NCBI GenBank assembly: GCA_038025085.1
Contig: CM076154.1
Location: forward strand, 18,202,001-18,266,000
Direction of reading: 5' to 3'
Source of the DNA: Tetragonia tetragonoides
Taxonomy: Eukaryota; Streptophyta; Magnoliopsida; Caryophyllales; Aizoaceae
DNA: 64,000 bases
Below, piece after piece: positions 44,211 to 55,927 of this stretch. The notes below the pieces were generated by a model, which saw only the letters and a list, made by a program, of their open reading frames with translations, was not told the origin of the DNA and ran no database searches. Both the position numbers and the translations under genes were made by a program. The stretch's first letter is position 1. Every line of letters starts with the position of its first letter.

Positions 44211-45866
44211 TTTTCTAGGGTTTATTTGATACTATTTTTTATTTTTTATTTTTTTTTAATCTGTTCTTCTGCAGTTCTGCTCGTGAATGTAATTTTATGG
44301 TGGATGTGGTTATTGCTATAGATTGCATGAGCAAATGAGAGAGTATTGGTTACAAATAGTAACTTGTTATCTTCAAGATTCAAGAAGGTATGTGGCTTTT
44401 AGCTGATTAGCTCTCACTTTTTCATCATTTCATTTCTACCTTTTGATTTCGAATTCAGTATGAATGTTGCAATTCACTTCTCTGTTTGAGTGCAAATTCT
44501 GTAGGGTTTCCTAATAGCTTTGTACTACTTTACACTCTTGAGATTCAGGGTTTATAGGTAGATGTATATGAGCTGCTAATCTGCCCTGCTGATTGGAATG
44601 GAGAAATGTGTACATTGGGTCACCTGTTCATTTTGCACTACTCCGCAAATTTGAAATTCATTTTTGATTCCGGACAGTGCAATACCAAAGTGAACTCTAG
44701 GGGGAGTACTATCTAAGGTTCCCTTATTGAATTGTGTTTATTGATTGGGAATTTTAAAGTTTGTGGAGTTCAAGGGTTATGGGCTTCAGAGTTTATTGTT
44801 TATGATTTGATAAGCGGAAGGGTGGTGTTTGATGACGGCTTTACCTGTCAGTTTGCAATGCTAAGCTTCTGCAAAAGATTCTTGCCTATGAATAGAACAG
44901 ATGGTTTTCGTAGCACCTTTAACTAGAAAACAAATAATCAGTACCAGTTGGGGATTGGGGGTCAGATGTGTGTGTTTACCACATATAAAAATTGTTTGTG
45001 TGTGTTTAGAAGCAGAGTATGGGCGGGGAGAAGGGGAGGGGGTTGGAGCTTGTACTTCCTTGGTTCAAAATTAGTTAGTAGGGCTTGCTTGCACTAAATA
45101 TAAATCTTTTTAAGTCATGCGACTGTTTGTTGGTGTCTTGTTAAAATCCGGTTTGAATTCCTCATAGATGTTCCAATCATGATAAATCTGCCTGCAAGGT
45201 ATGGTTTAGTATATGTAGGTTCAGCTCCACATTTGAATCTTTAGTTGTCACATAAGAATTGCTTCAAGCATTTTTTTTTACTGGATTCCTAACATGATGT
45301 TGATTATATTTTGGGGAGATTATGCGGGCTGTGGTAAATGGATTCTTTGATGAGTTTGTGTAGAGGAATAATGTTCGCTCTTGCAAAACATTGAGAGGTT
45401 GTTTTGATCTCTTTGTTTGACAGTCGCTACACTTGTGATAAAAATTAAACTTCCTTTGCATGATACCTCCAATTTAGTTTTTTTTTTTTTTGTTATCTGA
45501 TAATGATGTTTGGAGACATGATCCTGAGGATGAATTTGATGATGGACAGGAACTAGGATATTATGATATGATATATGTTGGACCCCAGAAACTAAGAAAG
45601 AATATCGATATTTGGTTAAATACTATAATTAGTTATTTTGAGCTCACACCTAAGGTTTTAAAGAGTATGTTAGCATTTTTAAATATTGCTTGGTGTCAAA
45701 CTCAAAGTGGTGTTGAATTTTAGAGCTTATTCGATAAGAGATCTTCAAAAGAAAGATGAGGGTGATATATTATGAGGGTGATTCCCTTTATAAGTGTGGA
45801 AATTGAAGAACACCCATGTTCAAAATTCTGGAGGGTCAGAAATGATGTTTTGCTTTCTCTTTCTTT
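44211..45866. other. Intergenic, no gene seen
   Basis: Open frames 44732-44926 and 45490-45723 show no recognised domain and have no splice context that I trust. Composition is intergenic. Confidence 0.3.
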
Positions 45867-47280
45867 ATTTGTTGCTTGATTATTGAAATAAGCTAAGATC
45901 TAAAATGCGCTCTCTCTCTCTCCTCTACCTTTCTTCTTCCCTCTTCTCTCTCCTCCCCCTGCTAATGTTTCTCTACGGCCCACCACAGATTCCCTTCGAT
46001 ATGTACCCTGAGAAACTCAGGGAAGGTGGTTTTGTTAAGATCTGGGAGAAACGCCGCAAGAAATGTCGTGGAGTCCACATGACGACGACGATGACGCGGT
46101 GGTTGGAAGGATTCCTTGGTTCGGATCTGCTAGCCAAGGGTGGATTCGAAGAAAAGAGGCGGTTTAGGAGAACCCTAGGATAGGTTAAGGCCAAATCGAA
46201 TTCAAAGGGTTCTTTTCTGGAGATCGGTTTGAGCCGACATAAGAAGTCGACTGCGGTGTTTGTGCCTAGCGGCAAGGATGGTCGGAGATGGGACGATTTC
46301 AAGGAAGCTCTCGCCAAAGTGGTCCGGTGCTTTCCCAGATCTCAGTCGATTTCCAACATCGAATTCCAGATCTGAGGTTAACGGTGAGCGTAGCTATCGG
46401 GGGGTGGTCACCGGTGCTCGGAGTGCGGTCAGGTTAGGTCATCTAACTCTCGTCAAGCATCTAGGCCTTGGGACTTTGAGGTCGCAGTGCCGGGAGCAGC
46501 TCATGCTGGCACAGTGGAGGCGCGTGAGCCCACGCTCTCTGAGCCCACTGGCCCACACGCCCTGAGCCCACGCGCCCTGAGCCCATTGAGGTACGCGAGC
46601 CTGTTGAGGCGCGTGAGATCATACTTTCTGGCTTTGATAAGGCCTCCAGAATGTGTACGGCGCGTGTTGATGGGGCTCATAGGTATGGTGTGTACACTAC
46701 AATAACATCATCTAGAAGCCCAAGCGAATATCAATTTAGGCTTAGATGTGGGGGGATTAAAGGTGAGGTTATCTCTTGAGGGTGTCCAGCCAGCTCTCCT
46801 CTTACTAATGGTATTCCGGTGCAAGCGTTGGGTTGGTCCCTGCAGGTCAGTAAGAGGGAGATGCTACACAAATGCTAGACCAAGGGGCTGCTCCAATGGT
46901 ATTGAACCAGGATCAAACGAGTTCGCCAATAAGGGAGGTTAATGTTAGTGCACCAGTTTTATACCTCAAACTGGTTCACCCCAATTCTTTTTGCTGACAA
47001 TGGGGTTAGGACTTGGGCGGATGAGGTTAGCACGGAGGATGAGGATGACTTTGACTTTGACTATGAAGACGATTCGTTCTTCGTTGGTAATGACTTGTTA
47101 TTGGACAACCTCAGGAGTAACGAGGATTTGGAGTTTGTTCCACAAACACCAAGAGTTTATCTAGACGACACCCAGTTATTCAATGAGGGAGGGGTTATTC
47201 GTAGAGGGGCGCCGGATTGTAGATTCGGCATTGGTGGCTAATGAGGTGGTTGATGACGCCCGTCGTTCTGATTTTTAAGG

Positions 47281-47742
47281 GGTGGTGTTCAAGTTGGATT
47301 TTGAGAAAGTCTATGATCGGGTTAGTTGGGCTTTTTTAGATCGGGTTATGGATAATAAGGGGTTTGGGGGCCGCTGGCGAAAGTGGATTAGGGGTTGTCT
47401 TTCTAACGCGAGTTTTTCTGTTTTGGTAAATGGAGCCCCTAGGGATTGGTTTACCTACTCTCGTGGTCTTAGGTAGGGCGACCCTCTTTCTCCTTTTCTC
47501 TTCACCTTGGTGGTCGATGTCCTTGGTAGGATGTTAGATAGGGGTGTTGAGCGAGGGTTGGTGGAGGGTTTCAGGGTTGGTAGGGAGAGAGTTTCTGTCT
47601 CTCATCTTCAGTTCGCCGATGATACTTTTCTGTTTCTGGCAGTGGAGATTGAGGGGTTTAAGAGGGTACTCACTCTTCTACAGGACTTTGAGGTCGTCTC
47701 TGGGATGCGCGTTAACCTGGCTAAGTGCAGTCTAGCCATGGT
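47281..47742 (+). pseudogene. LINE reverse transcriptase fragment
   Basis: RT motifs in order: KLDFEKVYDRVSW (motif A, with Asp), GLR-stop-GDPLSPFLF (motif B region, broken by a TAG at 47474), then FADDTFLF (motif C, Asp-Asp). The frame is lost at the inserted transposon. Non-LTR RT is expected to read SxGLRQGDPLSP here, so the stop sits at the usual Gln codon. Confidence 0.8.
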
Positions 47743-48551
47743 TCGAAGTCGCGGTTGCGGTCGCGAACGCGGAAACGGTTCGGGTGTCGCGGTATCGGAT
47801 GAATTTCGGCATCGCGGTTGTAGCGGCTTGATTTTTGTTTAGAGGTGTTTTTATGGTCTTTAATACTTAGAGTCATGAAATGATGACTCTAGAAGCCTAA
47901 AACAATAGAATTAAGACTCAAAATGATCGTTAGGGGTCGTCGCGGTATCAATATATCGCGAGTTTAACTTTTATGTTTGTATAATTAATACTAAAAATAC
48001 TCTAAAAAAATTATGCCCAAATTCCTTAAGTGGTGAATATTTTAGGGGTAATTAAAAAATATTTGAATTGTAGAACTTTTTTATTTTTTTTATTTTTAGA
48101 TAAAGTTGAATTGTAGAACTATAATATAAAAAAAATAGTAATCTAAATGCTATAAAAATACCTAACGCATTTGTACCATAAGAAAGTATTGTAACAATTA
48201 TCTGTGTAAAATGCTCTATATGGGATCAATGATTAATTAACCATCTTATTTTATATAGTTTTAAGCATGTTTTCAATCATATTTATTATAAGCCACGTTT
48301 ACCACCAGACCCATATTAGTTAAACAAACCTTGCACCAAAGAAAAAAAAAAGAAAGTTAAACAAACCTATCACGTTTAATTAATATGACAGCCCAAAAGA
48401 AAAATTATAAAAAGAAAAAAAAGAAGCATCACTACCAGAGTGATTCACGTATAAACCCACAAGGCCCACAACCCACTATAAGTATAGTATAAACTAAACA
48501 AAAACAATAAATAAACCCCAATCCCTTTCACCCACCAATTCCCATAAATCA

Positions 48552-48616
<65 letters not shown>

Positions 48617-49141
48617 CTCTCTCTCTCAAATTGCAGAGACAACCAATGAAAAACCAGAAGAGCAAACCAAAAAAAAAAACCCACGAAAAACTCACAACTA
48701 AAACGAAAAGACAAATCCATCTCAAAACTTCAAAGGGGTTTCGAAACAGATGAATTCGCTCAAAGGGTTTTCGAGGAAAAGAAAAAGAAAAAAAACTCAA
48801 ATGCAGATCTACAATGGTGATTATATATTTCTTGCTCCAGATCTACTCCTTACTTGTGGCTGTCCGCTGTCCTTACTTTCTTCTCTCTCCTCTTTGCTTT
48901 TTTTTGCCAGTAGATAAGATTCGAAGAAAAGGTTTTTTTTTTTCCGGAAAAGTGAAATGTAACGGACGTTTTTCATATATGTCGGCTGTAACGTCCAAAA
49001 CGTGTTGCGTATCGGCCGTATCGGTCGAGATCGTGTCAAATTGAAAACTCCCGTTACAAAACGCTAAATCTCGTATCTCTGTTCTTCAAACCCGTTGCGA
49101 TACGGCCGATACGCAACCTATCGGCCGAGTTTAGAACCATG
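47737..49141. mobile_element. 1.4-kb DNA transposon inside the LINE RT
   Basis: The short inverted ends CATGGTTC and GAACCATG are followed by CG-rich sub-ends (CGCGGTTGCGGTCGCG on the left; TACGGCCGATACGC on the right). The 8-bp direct repeat AGTCTAGC (47729-47736, 49142-49149) splits the RT coding sequence, which resumes on the other side (CSLA / SLARVN). An 8-bp duplication fits a hAT-type element. No transposase ORF is visible. The interior holds a (CT)n tract at 48555-48616. Confidence 0.75.
48555..48626. repeat. (CT)n microsatellite
   Basis: A pure CT run of about 60 bp, then CCCTCTCTCTCTC. It generates the spurious Arg-Glu minus-strand frames. Confidence 0.95.
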
Positions 49142-51464
49142 AGTCTAGCAAGGGTTAATGTGGAGGAAGGTCTTCTAGGTATGTTGTCGGGTCTAGTAGT
49201 ACAACAGTGGCCTCTCTTACATACTTGGGGGTGCCTCTTGGGGGTAATCGTCGGTAGGTTCCCTTTTGGGAACCAGTTGTCTCTAGAGTGGCTAAGCGAC
49301 TTGATGGGTAGAAAGGGGTGTACTTCTCGTTGGGGGGAAGGATCACGATTTTGCACTCTTGCCTTGCTAGTATTCCTCTGTACTATCTTTCCCTATTTAA
49401 GATTCCCGTTAGTGTAGCTAAGCAAATCGAGCGTATGATGCGGGACTTCTTGTGGTCTGGAGTGGATGGGGGTAGGAGAGAGCATCTTGTTAGTTGGGAC
49501 CATGTATGTAGACCTAAGTCGGAGGGAAGGTCTGGATTTCGGGCGGTTGGTGTCTAAGAACATTTCGCTAGTGGGTAGATGGTTATGGCGTTTTTCTTTG
49601 GAGCCGAGTCCTTATGGCATCGAGTAATCAGGAGCAAGTACGGTCTCCAACAAAATGGATGGGACGCCCGTACTGGTACCGCAGTCTCCCATGCTTGCCC
49701 GTGGAAGTTTATATCTCAGGTATCCCTGTTTTCTTTCCCCTGGTTGGATTTAATGTGGGTAATGGTCATCGAGTAAGGTTCTGGGAGGATGTGTGGAAGG
49801 GGGACTTCACTTTCTCCTCTGCATATCCTCGGGTTTATCAGTTGTCCACACTCCATGAGGCGCCAGTATCGGAATTCTACTCCGCTACGGGCGGTTCTTG
49901 GAACCTACATTTACGTAGAGCTCCCCATGATCGTGAGATGGAAGAACTTGTTTCCCTCCTGAGCGTGCTAAACACTACTCTCCTCGTCCCTAGGGACGAT
50001 TCTCGGACTTGGGAAGGAGACTCCTCTGGGGCTTTCTCCTCCAAGTCCTTCTTACATCGGCTTAGTCTGCCTTCTCAGTTTCCCCATTTTTCCCTTGCTA
50101 CCTATATCTGGAAGTCGAAGGTTCCTCTGAAGGTGCGCGCCTTCGTGTGGACTTTAGTGTTAGATAGGGTGAATACGCATGACATGTTGCAGCGGCGGAG
50201 GCCTGGTTAGTGTGTGTGTTATGTGTCGTCACGACTGTGAGAACGGTCTGCATCTGTTTGTGATGTGTGAGTTTGCTAGGAGGTTGTGGGGCAGGTTGAC
50301 GGGGGGTGAGCCATTTGCGACTCCGGCTACAGTTGCCCAATTTCTGCAGATGCGGTTTGTTGCTGGTGGGAGGGGGGGAGAGGGCAAGTTGTGGCAGAGG
50401 TGTGCTTGTATGGCCGTTCTGTGGTGTATTTGGCTGGAGCGGAATTCGAGGGTCTTTTCTGCTTCTGGAAAGACCGTTGACTGTGTTTGGGATCATATTA
50501 TTTATTTGGCTTCTCTTTGGGCGAAGGCAGCTGGGGCCTTCAAGGGTGTTTCACTTACCTTTGTTCAACTTCATTGGGGGAGTTGTAGATATTTTTTGTG
50601 CTTATTTGAGGACTCATTGTCCTCATTTTGTATTCTTTCAATTGATTGATTAATAAAAAAAAATTCTTATCAAAAAAAAATTTGGCTCGGAAAGGGATGG
50701 AGACACTTTTCTTGTCAACAAAGAATGTGTGGAAAACAACACCTCACAGGGTCGGAGGGAAATAAAGTCCTCTAAGGGTTTAGAGATGTTTTTTGGTTCC
50801 AGCCAAGGTGCTACACCTCGGGAAGGGGAACCTGAGTGTGACGTGATTTTCTGAATTGCTATACTCTAGGTAACAAGGAGGCTGATGGCAATGGCAGTGC
50901 GGTATTGGCTTTGGGGGGCATGTTCCTCACTGATGCCCGAGGCCAGAAGACTACTCTCGGTGCCAAAGAGGGTAATGACATAGGAATTGAGACCACTCTC
51001 GATTTTAGGGAAGCGGGTGATATAGGAACAAAGGCCACTCTCAATTCTAAGGCTAGGAGAAAGAATCGGGAGTCAGAAAATCTAAAATCCGATGTCAATT
51101 ATGACGGGCAAGGGTTGATGAGGGGTTTCTTACCTAGGAAGTAGACTCTCGCTTTTGATTATTTCTTCATTTTATTTTAGACATTTGGGCTCAATTATTT
51201 TTTTGGAGGATACCTTATTCTCTCCCTGTTTACTCTCTTCCATTCATAATAAAATCTTTTTCTTATCAAAAAAAATAATTTGTTGCTTGATTATTCTCTC
51301 AGCTATTGTAAATTGTAATTGGATAACAAAATATTTCCAAATTAATAAAGCTTCTATTCTTAAAATATCCTATATACAAGCAAAGGGATTGGGTAGATTC
51401 TCTAGAGATTATTATTTATGTATACAGTAGTATAGTAATTTTCATATTTGAAGTTCAGTTGCTA

Positions 51465-51496
51465 GCCTGTGCATATGCACGGGCCTGGCACACTAG
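51465..51496 (+). mobile_element. Helitron-like 3' terminus
   Basis: GCCTGTGCATATGCACGGGC (51465-51484) forms a near-perfect hairpin. It is followed 8 nt later by CTAG (51493-51496) and then T. A GC-rich hairpin about 10 nt before CTRR, inserted 5' to a T, is the canonical Helitron 3' end. The 5' end is uncertain; a TTCTCTAGAGATTATT at about 51396 is a weak candidate. No Rep/helicase is present, so it would be a non-autonomous copy. Confidence 0.5.
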
Positions 51497-51968
51497 TATT
51501 AACAGTGACTATGGAGGAGAACAGCAGAACATCCCAACTCATAAAACCTTTTGTATAAAATATTCCGTAAAAACCCTAATCAACTTCCATCAAATTTCAC
51601 CTCCCTCAAAAAGAGACATCAAATTTCACCTGTCTCCACACTCTCGCACTCGCTCTACTCAGTGCTCACCTCACCATTAATCATTTAACTATCTAAATTT
51701 TGGTGTTTGATTACCAGTTTTTTCATTGGCTTTTTGGACCCAACAATCTGAGTTACAAAAAGTTGAGTGAGGGTAGCTTTTTGTGAAGCGAATCCAAATT
51801 TAAAAGGTAATCTATATTTTCTACGATTATTTGCCTATATATATTTTGGTTCTATATCTATATATACTCGTATGACTTACTATTTCAACCTATATTTGAT
51901 TGTAGCAAGTTAAAGTTAAAATTGATTAGAAGAAAAATACTGTAATATACAAATCAAAATGATTTTAG

Positions 51969-52170
51969 TGTGTGTTCTTTTTCACTTACTAAGTAATGAG
52001 TTCAGTTCAGTTTACTTCTACCCAATTTATTAGTTTATTTCACTTTATTGGAGTTCAATTCAATTCGGTTCACTTGAGTTCAGTTTAGTGATTTATTTTT
52101 TTACTCGTTGATTATTATTCAGTTTAGTAGAGTTTTATTTAGTTCAGTTTTATGGAAAAGAACACATCCT
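51969..52170. mobile_element. MITE, family M2 copy 2
   Basis: GTGTGTTCTTTTTCAC at the left and GGAAAAGAACACATCC at the right are inverted. The interior has repeated GTTCAGTT words. No ORF. Confidence 0.65.
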
Positions 52171-52327
52171 TACTATTTCATTCCCAATAAAAGGATTATA
52201 GGATCATGCGTTACATAAGCTTGCATGAGTCTAGGGCTCCGTACTTATTTGTTCATGTATACGTCTTTCAACTACATTTTGCGCAACCACAAATAAATTT
52301 CCTTTACGAATTTAGAAAAGATAAAGG

Positions 52328-52664
52328 GTGTGTTCTTTCATACTAGTTAATTCTAACTGATTTGATTTTATAATAATTAAAGACTACTGATTAATAAGTT
52401 CCTTCTAGTGATTGACACTGATTCAACAAGTACACTCATCTGATCATAAATAGCATGTCCTAGTTCAAAAGGTACAAATAAGTATCCTAATAATCTGATT
52501 ATAAGCCGCATAAACTGATTCAACACTAATAAGTGTACTAATTTGATTATAAGTAGGCTTTTACGGATTGATATTGATTGAATAAGTAGTCTTTACAAAT
52601 TCAAAATTTTTATAAAGTAAAGACTATTGATTTAATAAGGTCCAATAAGTAGAAAAGAACACAT
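52328..52664. mobile_element. MITE, family M2 copy 3
   Basis: Ends GTGTGTTCTTTCATAC and AGAAAAGAACACATC. The interior repeats TGATT/AATAAGT words. A further partial copy starting GGATGTGTTCTTTATAT follows at 52672, so copies cluster here. Confidence 0.6.
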
Positions 52665-52679
52665 CAAATTAGGATGTGT

Positions 52680-55205
52680 TCTTTATATATTGATTCTCGC
52701 TGATTGGGTAAGGTCTTGCTACTGATTTGCAACTGATTGAGTGAGGTTCTGTCATTGACTTCCACTAATTTGGTAAGGTCCTGCACAAAAATAATAATAA
52801 GTAGAAAAAAAAATATTTTCCTTTTTTTCTTCTTTTTCTTTCCCTTCTCGGAGAGAAAGAATAAGCAAAAAAATTGTATGAGGCAGTCTTACTGTGACAT
52901 GACTGTTACATTTTGAACAAAAAAGTTACTTTTTGGACAAAATGTAATACTTTTCAGACAAAAACGGATATATTTTGAATGAAAAATGTCAATTTTCATC
53001 CGTTTTACCATGACATATCATATACAATACCTACTCGAATAAGAAATCCATGTTTGGCAGTAATATATAATTTTAGTTGTTAATGTATTGATGAGGAAAT
53101 GATAATACTTGTATGATTAATGTTCATATACGAATTAAATGGACTTTATATAATGCTCTTTATCACAAATAAAATTATAGTATTGAGATTTTAAAGTGTT
53201 TTGTCCATGAAAATATTTTCTTCAAAATAGTAATGCATATTTCACAAAAACTTGTTTAAGATGGGCTTACCGTAACTTACTTTGCTTAATTTATGATATC
53301 AAATGAACCTACTTTTGCTAATCAATTAGAAAAATCTTATGTTAGCAATCAAGGTAAAATAACTTGATATGACAAGAAGCTTCCTAAGATAACAAAAGTA
53401 ACCCAAATAAAAGAAATCAAAGCAGAAGGAAATCATCTTTTAGCAATTAAAGAATCATTGTTGTAAACTTGTCCAGTGGGGGTAAATGTTAATATGGAGA
53501 AAAGAATGATGCTGATCCAGGGTGGCAGCCAAGAGCTAGTAAGAATAAGAATAAGATCCAGAAAAGTTTTATCATAATAATAAAATAAATTAAAGCATCT
53601 ATTGCACTCACTTATTTGCACAGCTCATTCCAATCCAACCCAATCCCATACAACAACCCACCAACCACTTGGTTCTTTCCTTTCAGTAACTGGATAGCCT
53701 TTATCAATTTTCTCAACATGTATGTATATACACAACACTTTTCAGTTAATTCTCTCATTATTTGTTTTCATGGTAAGATGATGGTGGTGGTGTAATATTT
53801 GTACTATCTTGTGTTTTTCTCGATCAGTAATTGATATAATTAAGTTAGCTTAAATTATCATCTACTTTTTCAGTTTAATGAAAAAAAGCATATCCTAAAT
53901 TTTTTTATAATGGCAATCATGTATATTTAAGTGATAAACTGATTTCGTATGCCATATATTATTGCTCATCATATTATGTTCATGATTATAGTTAGTTTGT
54001 GACAGATGGAGCCATGAAACTATAATGATTACCCTTTAACTTAATGCTAGCCTTTATCAATGAAATATATTACTTTGCTAATGAGATCATATATAATGTA
54101 GTTGATTGATATAATTGATTTTATGTTTCTAAGTTTTTTTTCTATTTGTACTGGTTGAACTTCATATCATATGAATATTTATTCGACTTTAATTATCCTT
54201 TACTATCTAGAAACCAAAAATTAAAGACATTGTTTTACATAAATATATTAACAACGTATCTCCTTATTTAAAAAGTTTCATTGATAATTTACATTGTCTT
54301 TGAAAATGAATAATTGAATACCCAGTTCATATTCTCTTGTAAAAATTAAAGTAAAAATTTGATCAGACATCTAGAATCACAATATGCTTTAACCCATATT
54401 CTCATAAGATATACTCATGCAATGTGCCTTAGATTCCTAACCAATGGATACAATGGAGTGGTATTTGAGTTCACGTTGAGTAATTTAGTCCTTGAAAAGC
54501 AACTGTGTGTACTATTCAAGGTACCCAAGTCATGAACTAGTCAAACTCAAAATCTAACCAACTAAATAGTAATGATCAAGTAACACAAAAACTTATATGA
54601 GTCGTTCTCATGCATGAGACTTAATAGAGTAAAATAGTGTAGGACTCCCGCGATTGCAAGACCTACAAGATCATTAAATATAGTATGAAAATTGTCCGTG
54701 GATAAAGCCAAAAGTTCATCGTACTCAAATCTAAAACCAAATTATGGTGGAGGGGGATAGTCGGGTAGACCTTTTGCTATGGTAAGAACTCCCATGGCTT
54801 TGTAGGTCTAAGAGAAGGTTTTGGAATTTGTAATTTTTAGAATGTTAGCTTATACAGCATGCAAGGGAGCCTAAATAGGCTCTTTGTGATCTAAGAACTT
54901 TAAAGCCATCAAAATTTTGAGAGAAAGATGAGATTTCCAATTTTTCACATGACACACTCGACTGGAAGGTTGTCGATGAAAAAGTTGCATTTGGATTGAT
55001 GAAATGTGTTTCTATGAAGTGGTGAAGAAAGAATATCACCTACATAACTAATGATATTCATGCTAGACAGGAAAGAGGAATACTATGAACTACAGTTCTA
55101 AATCATCTTAGTCTCTTTAAGAATAACCATAACTGCTTAATCCCTTATCGATTGAGCATAATTTGACAAGACTACTTTAATGCCTCAATATTTTGTAGGG
55201 TACTA
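52680..55205. other. AT-rich intergenic, no gene seen
   Basis: Partial M2 copy at its left edge (to about 52800). The remainder is AT-rich with only short unconserved frames and nothing else I can support. Confidence 0.3.
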
Positions 55206-55432
55206 TATGATTGTTTGGTTGACAAAATGTAGAAACTTTATACAAAGTTTTACTTCCCATAAAATGGGAGAAGTCACTTACCTAGTCCCCTTAGGTAAGT
55301 GAGACTTTCTGCAAGAGGTTTTACTTTCCATTATCAGCCAAGCACAATTGCCCAATTCCTGGTATGTTCCAATTCATGAGAATTACAACTTCTCAAGAAT
55401 GACAACTTCCCGAAGTAAACCAAACGACCACT
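55206..55432. mobile_element. MITE, family M1 copy 3
   Basis: The left end TGATTGTTTGGTTGAC and the right end TAAACCAAACGACCACT are inverted. The body contains AAGTCACTTACCTAGTCCCC and AGGTAAGTGAGACTT, as in the 15914 and 16201 copies. It is about 500 bp beyond the 3' end of the ISCA1-like gene. Confidence 0.7.
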
Positions 55433-55927
55433 AGAAATGCATGAAAGAGTGCCGCTATCAACTATCTCACAGTCTTGAGTCTGGAACACAGACCAATTCC
55501 CCCTAAAGGCGATTAACATTCTTCCAAAACATAGAACCAAAAAACTAGGTTATAGAACATAGGAGAAATAAGAGCAGATAGTCGTCAGAATGAATAAAAT
55601 ATGGATAAAAGCAATATGATAAATCTACACCAATAACAAAGTTAATTCAATATCTACATAAACTTATCAAGTATAGACATCTACATAAGAACTGAGGATA
55701 AATTTTTATTTCCTTTCTCAGTATTTACAACTATTTCAGCTTCAAATGTTCACGGGGATGTTGGATGTACAATACTTCAACATACTAAAAAAGCATAACA
55801 TGTTTCTTCTCTGTAGCTCTTGGATTTCATCCAAATACATCAAACAACTAAGCATTGAGAAGAGAATATCAATTTTAGTAACCAACGGTCAACACACTGC
55901 CAAAACGCGGTGTTAGCCATTTGCAAC

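Larger units (their letters stand above)
45885..51277 (+). mobile_element. Composite LINE with 18-bp target duplication
   Basis: ATTTGTTGCTTGATTATT occurs at 45867-45884 and 51278-51295. Inside, a CT-rich start and ORF1-like frames (46200-47190, acidic EDEDDFDFDYEDD) join abruptly near 47200 to an RT domain: VVDDARRSDF, FKLDFEKVYDRVSWAFLDRV, QFADDTFLFL (FADD catalytic box). After the DNA transposon 47737-49141, ORF2 continues with KQIERMMRDFLWSG, zf-RVT and the [12 protein letters not shown] tail to 50650, then an A-rich end. A second block (50690-51160, ending SENLKSDVNYDGQGLMRGFL) and another A-rich end follow. Endonuclease and RT N-terminus are missing, and stops and frameshifts are many. 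It may be two nested or recombined LINEs. Confidence 0.75.

Noticed and set aside
45490..45723. 77-codon frame with acidic N-terminus
   Set aside because: No recognised domain, no splice or promoter context, and no similarity to other parts of the window.
48445..48800. Minus-strand frames over the CT tract
   Set aside because: Repeat artefact within the 47737-49141 transposon; no transposase motif.
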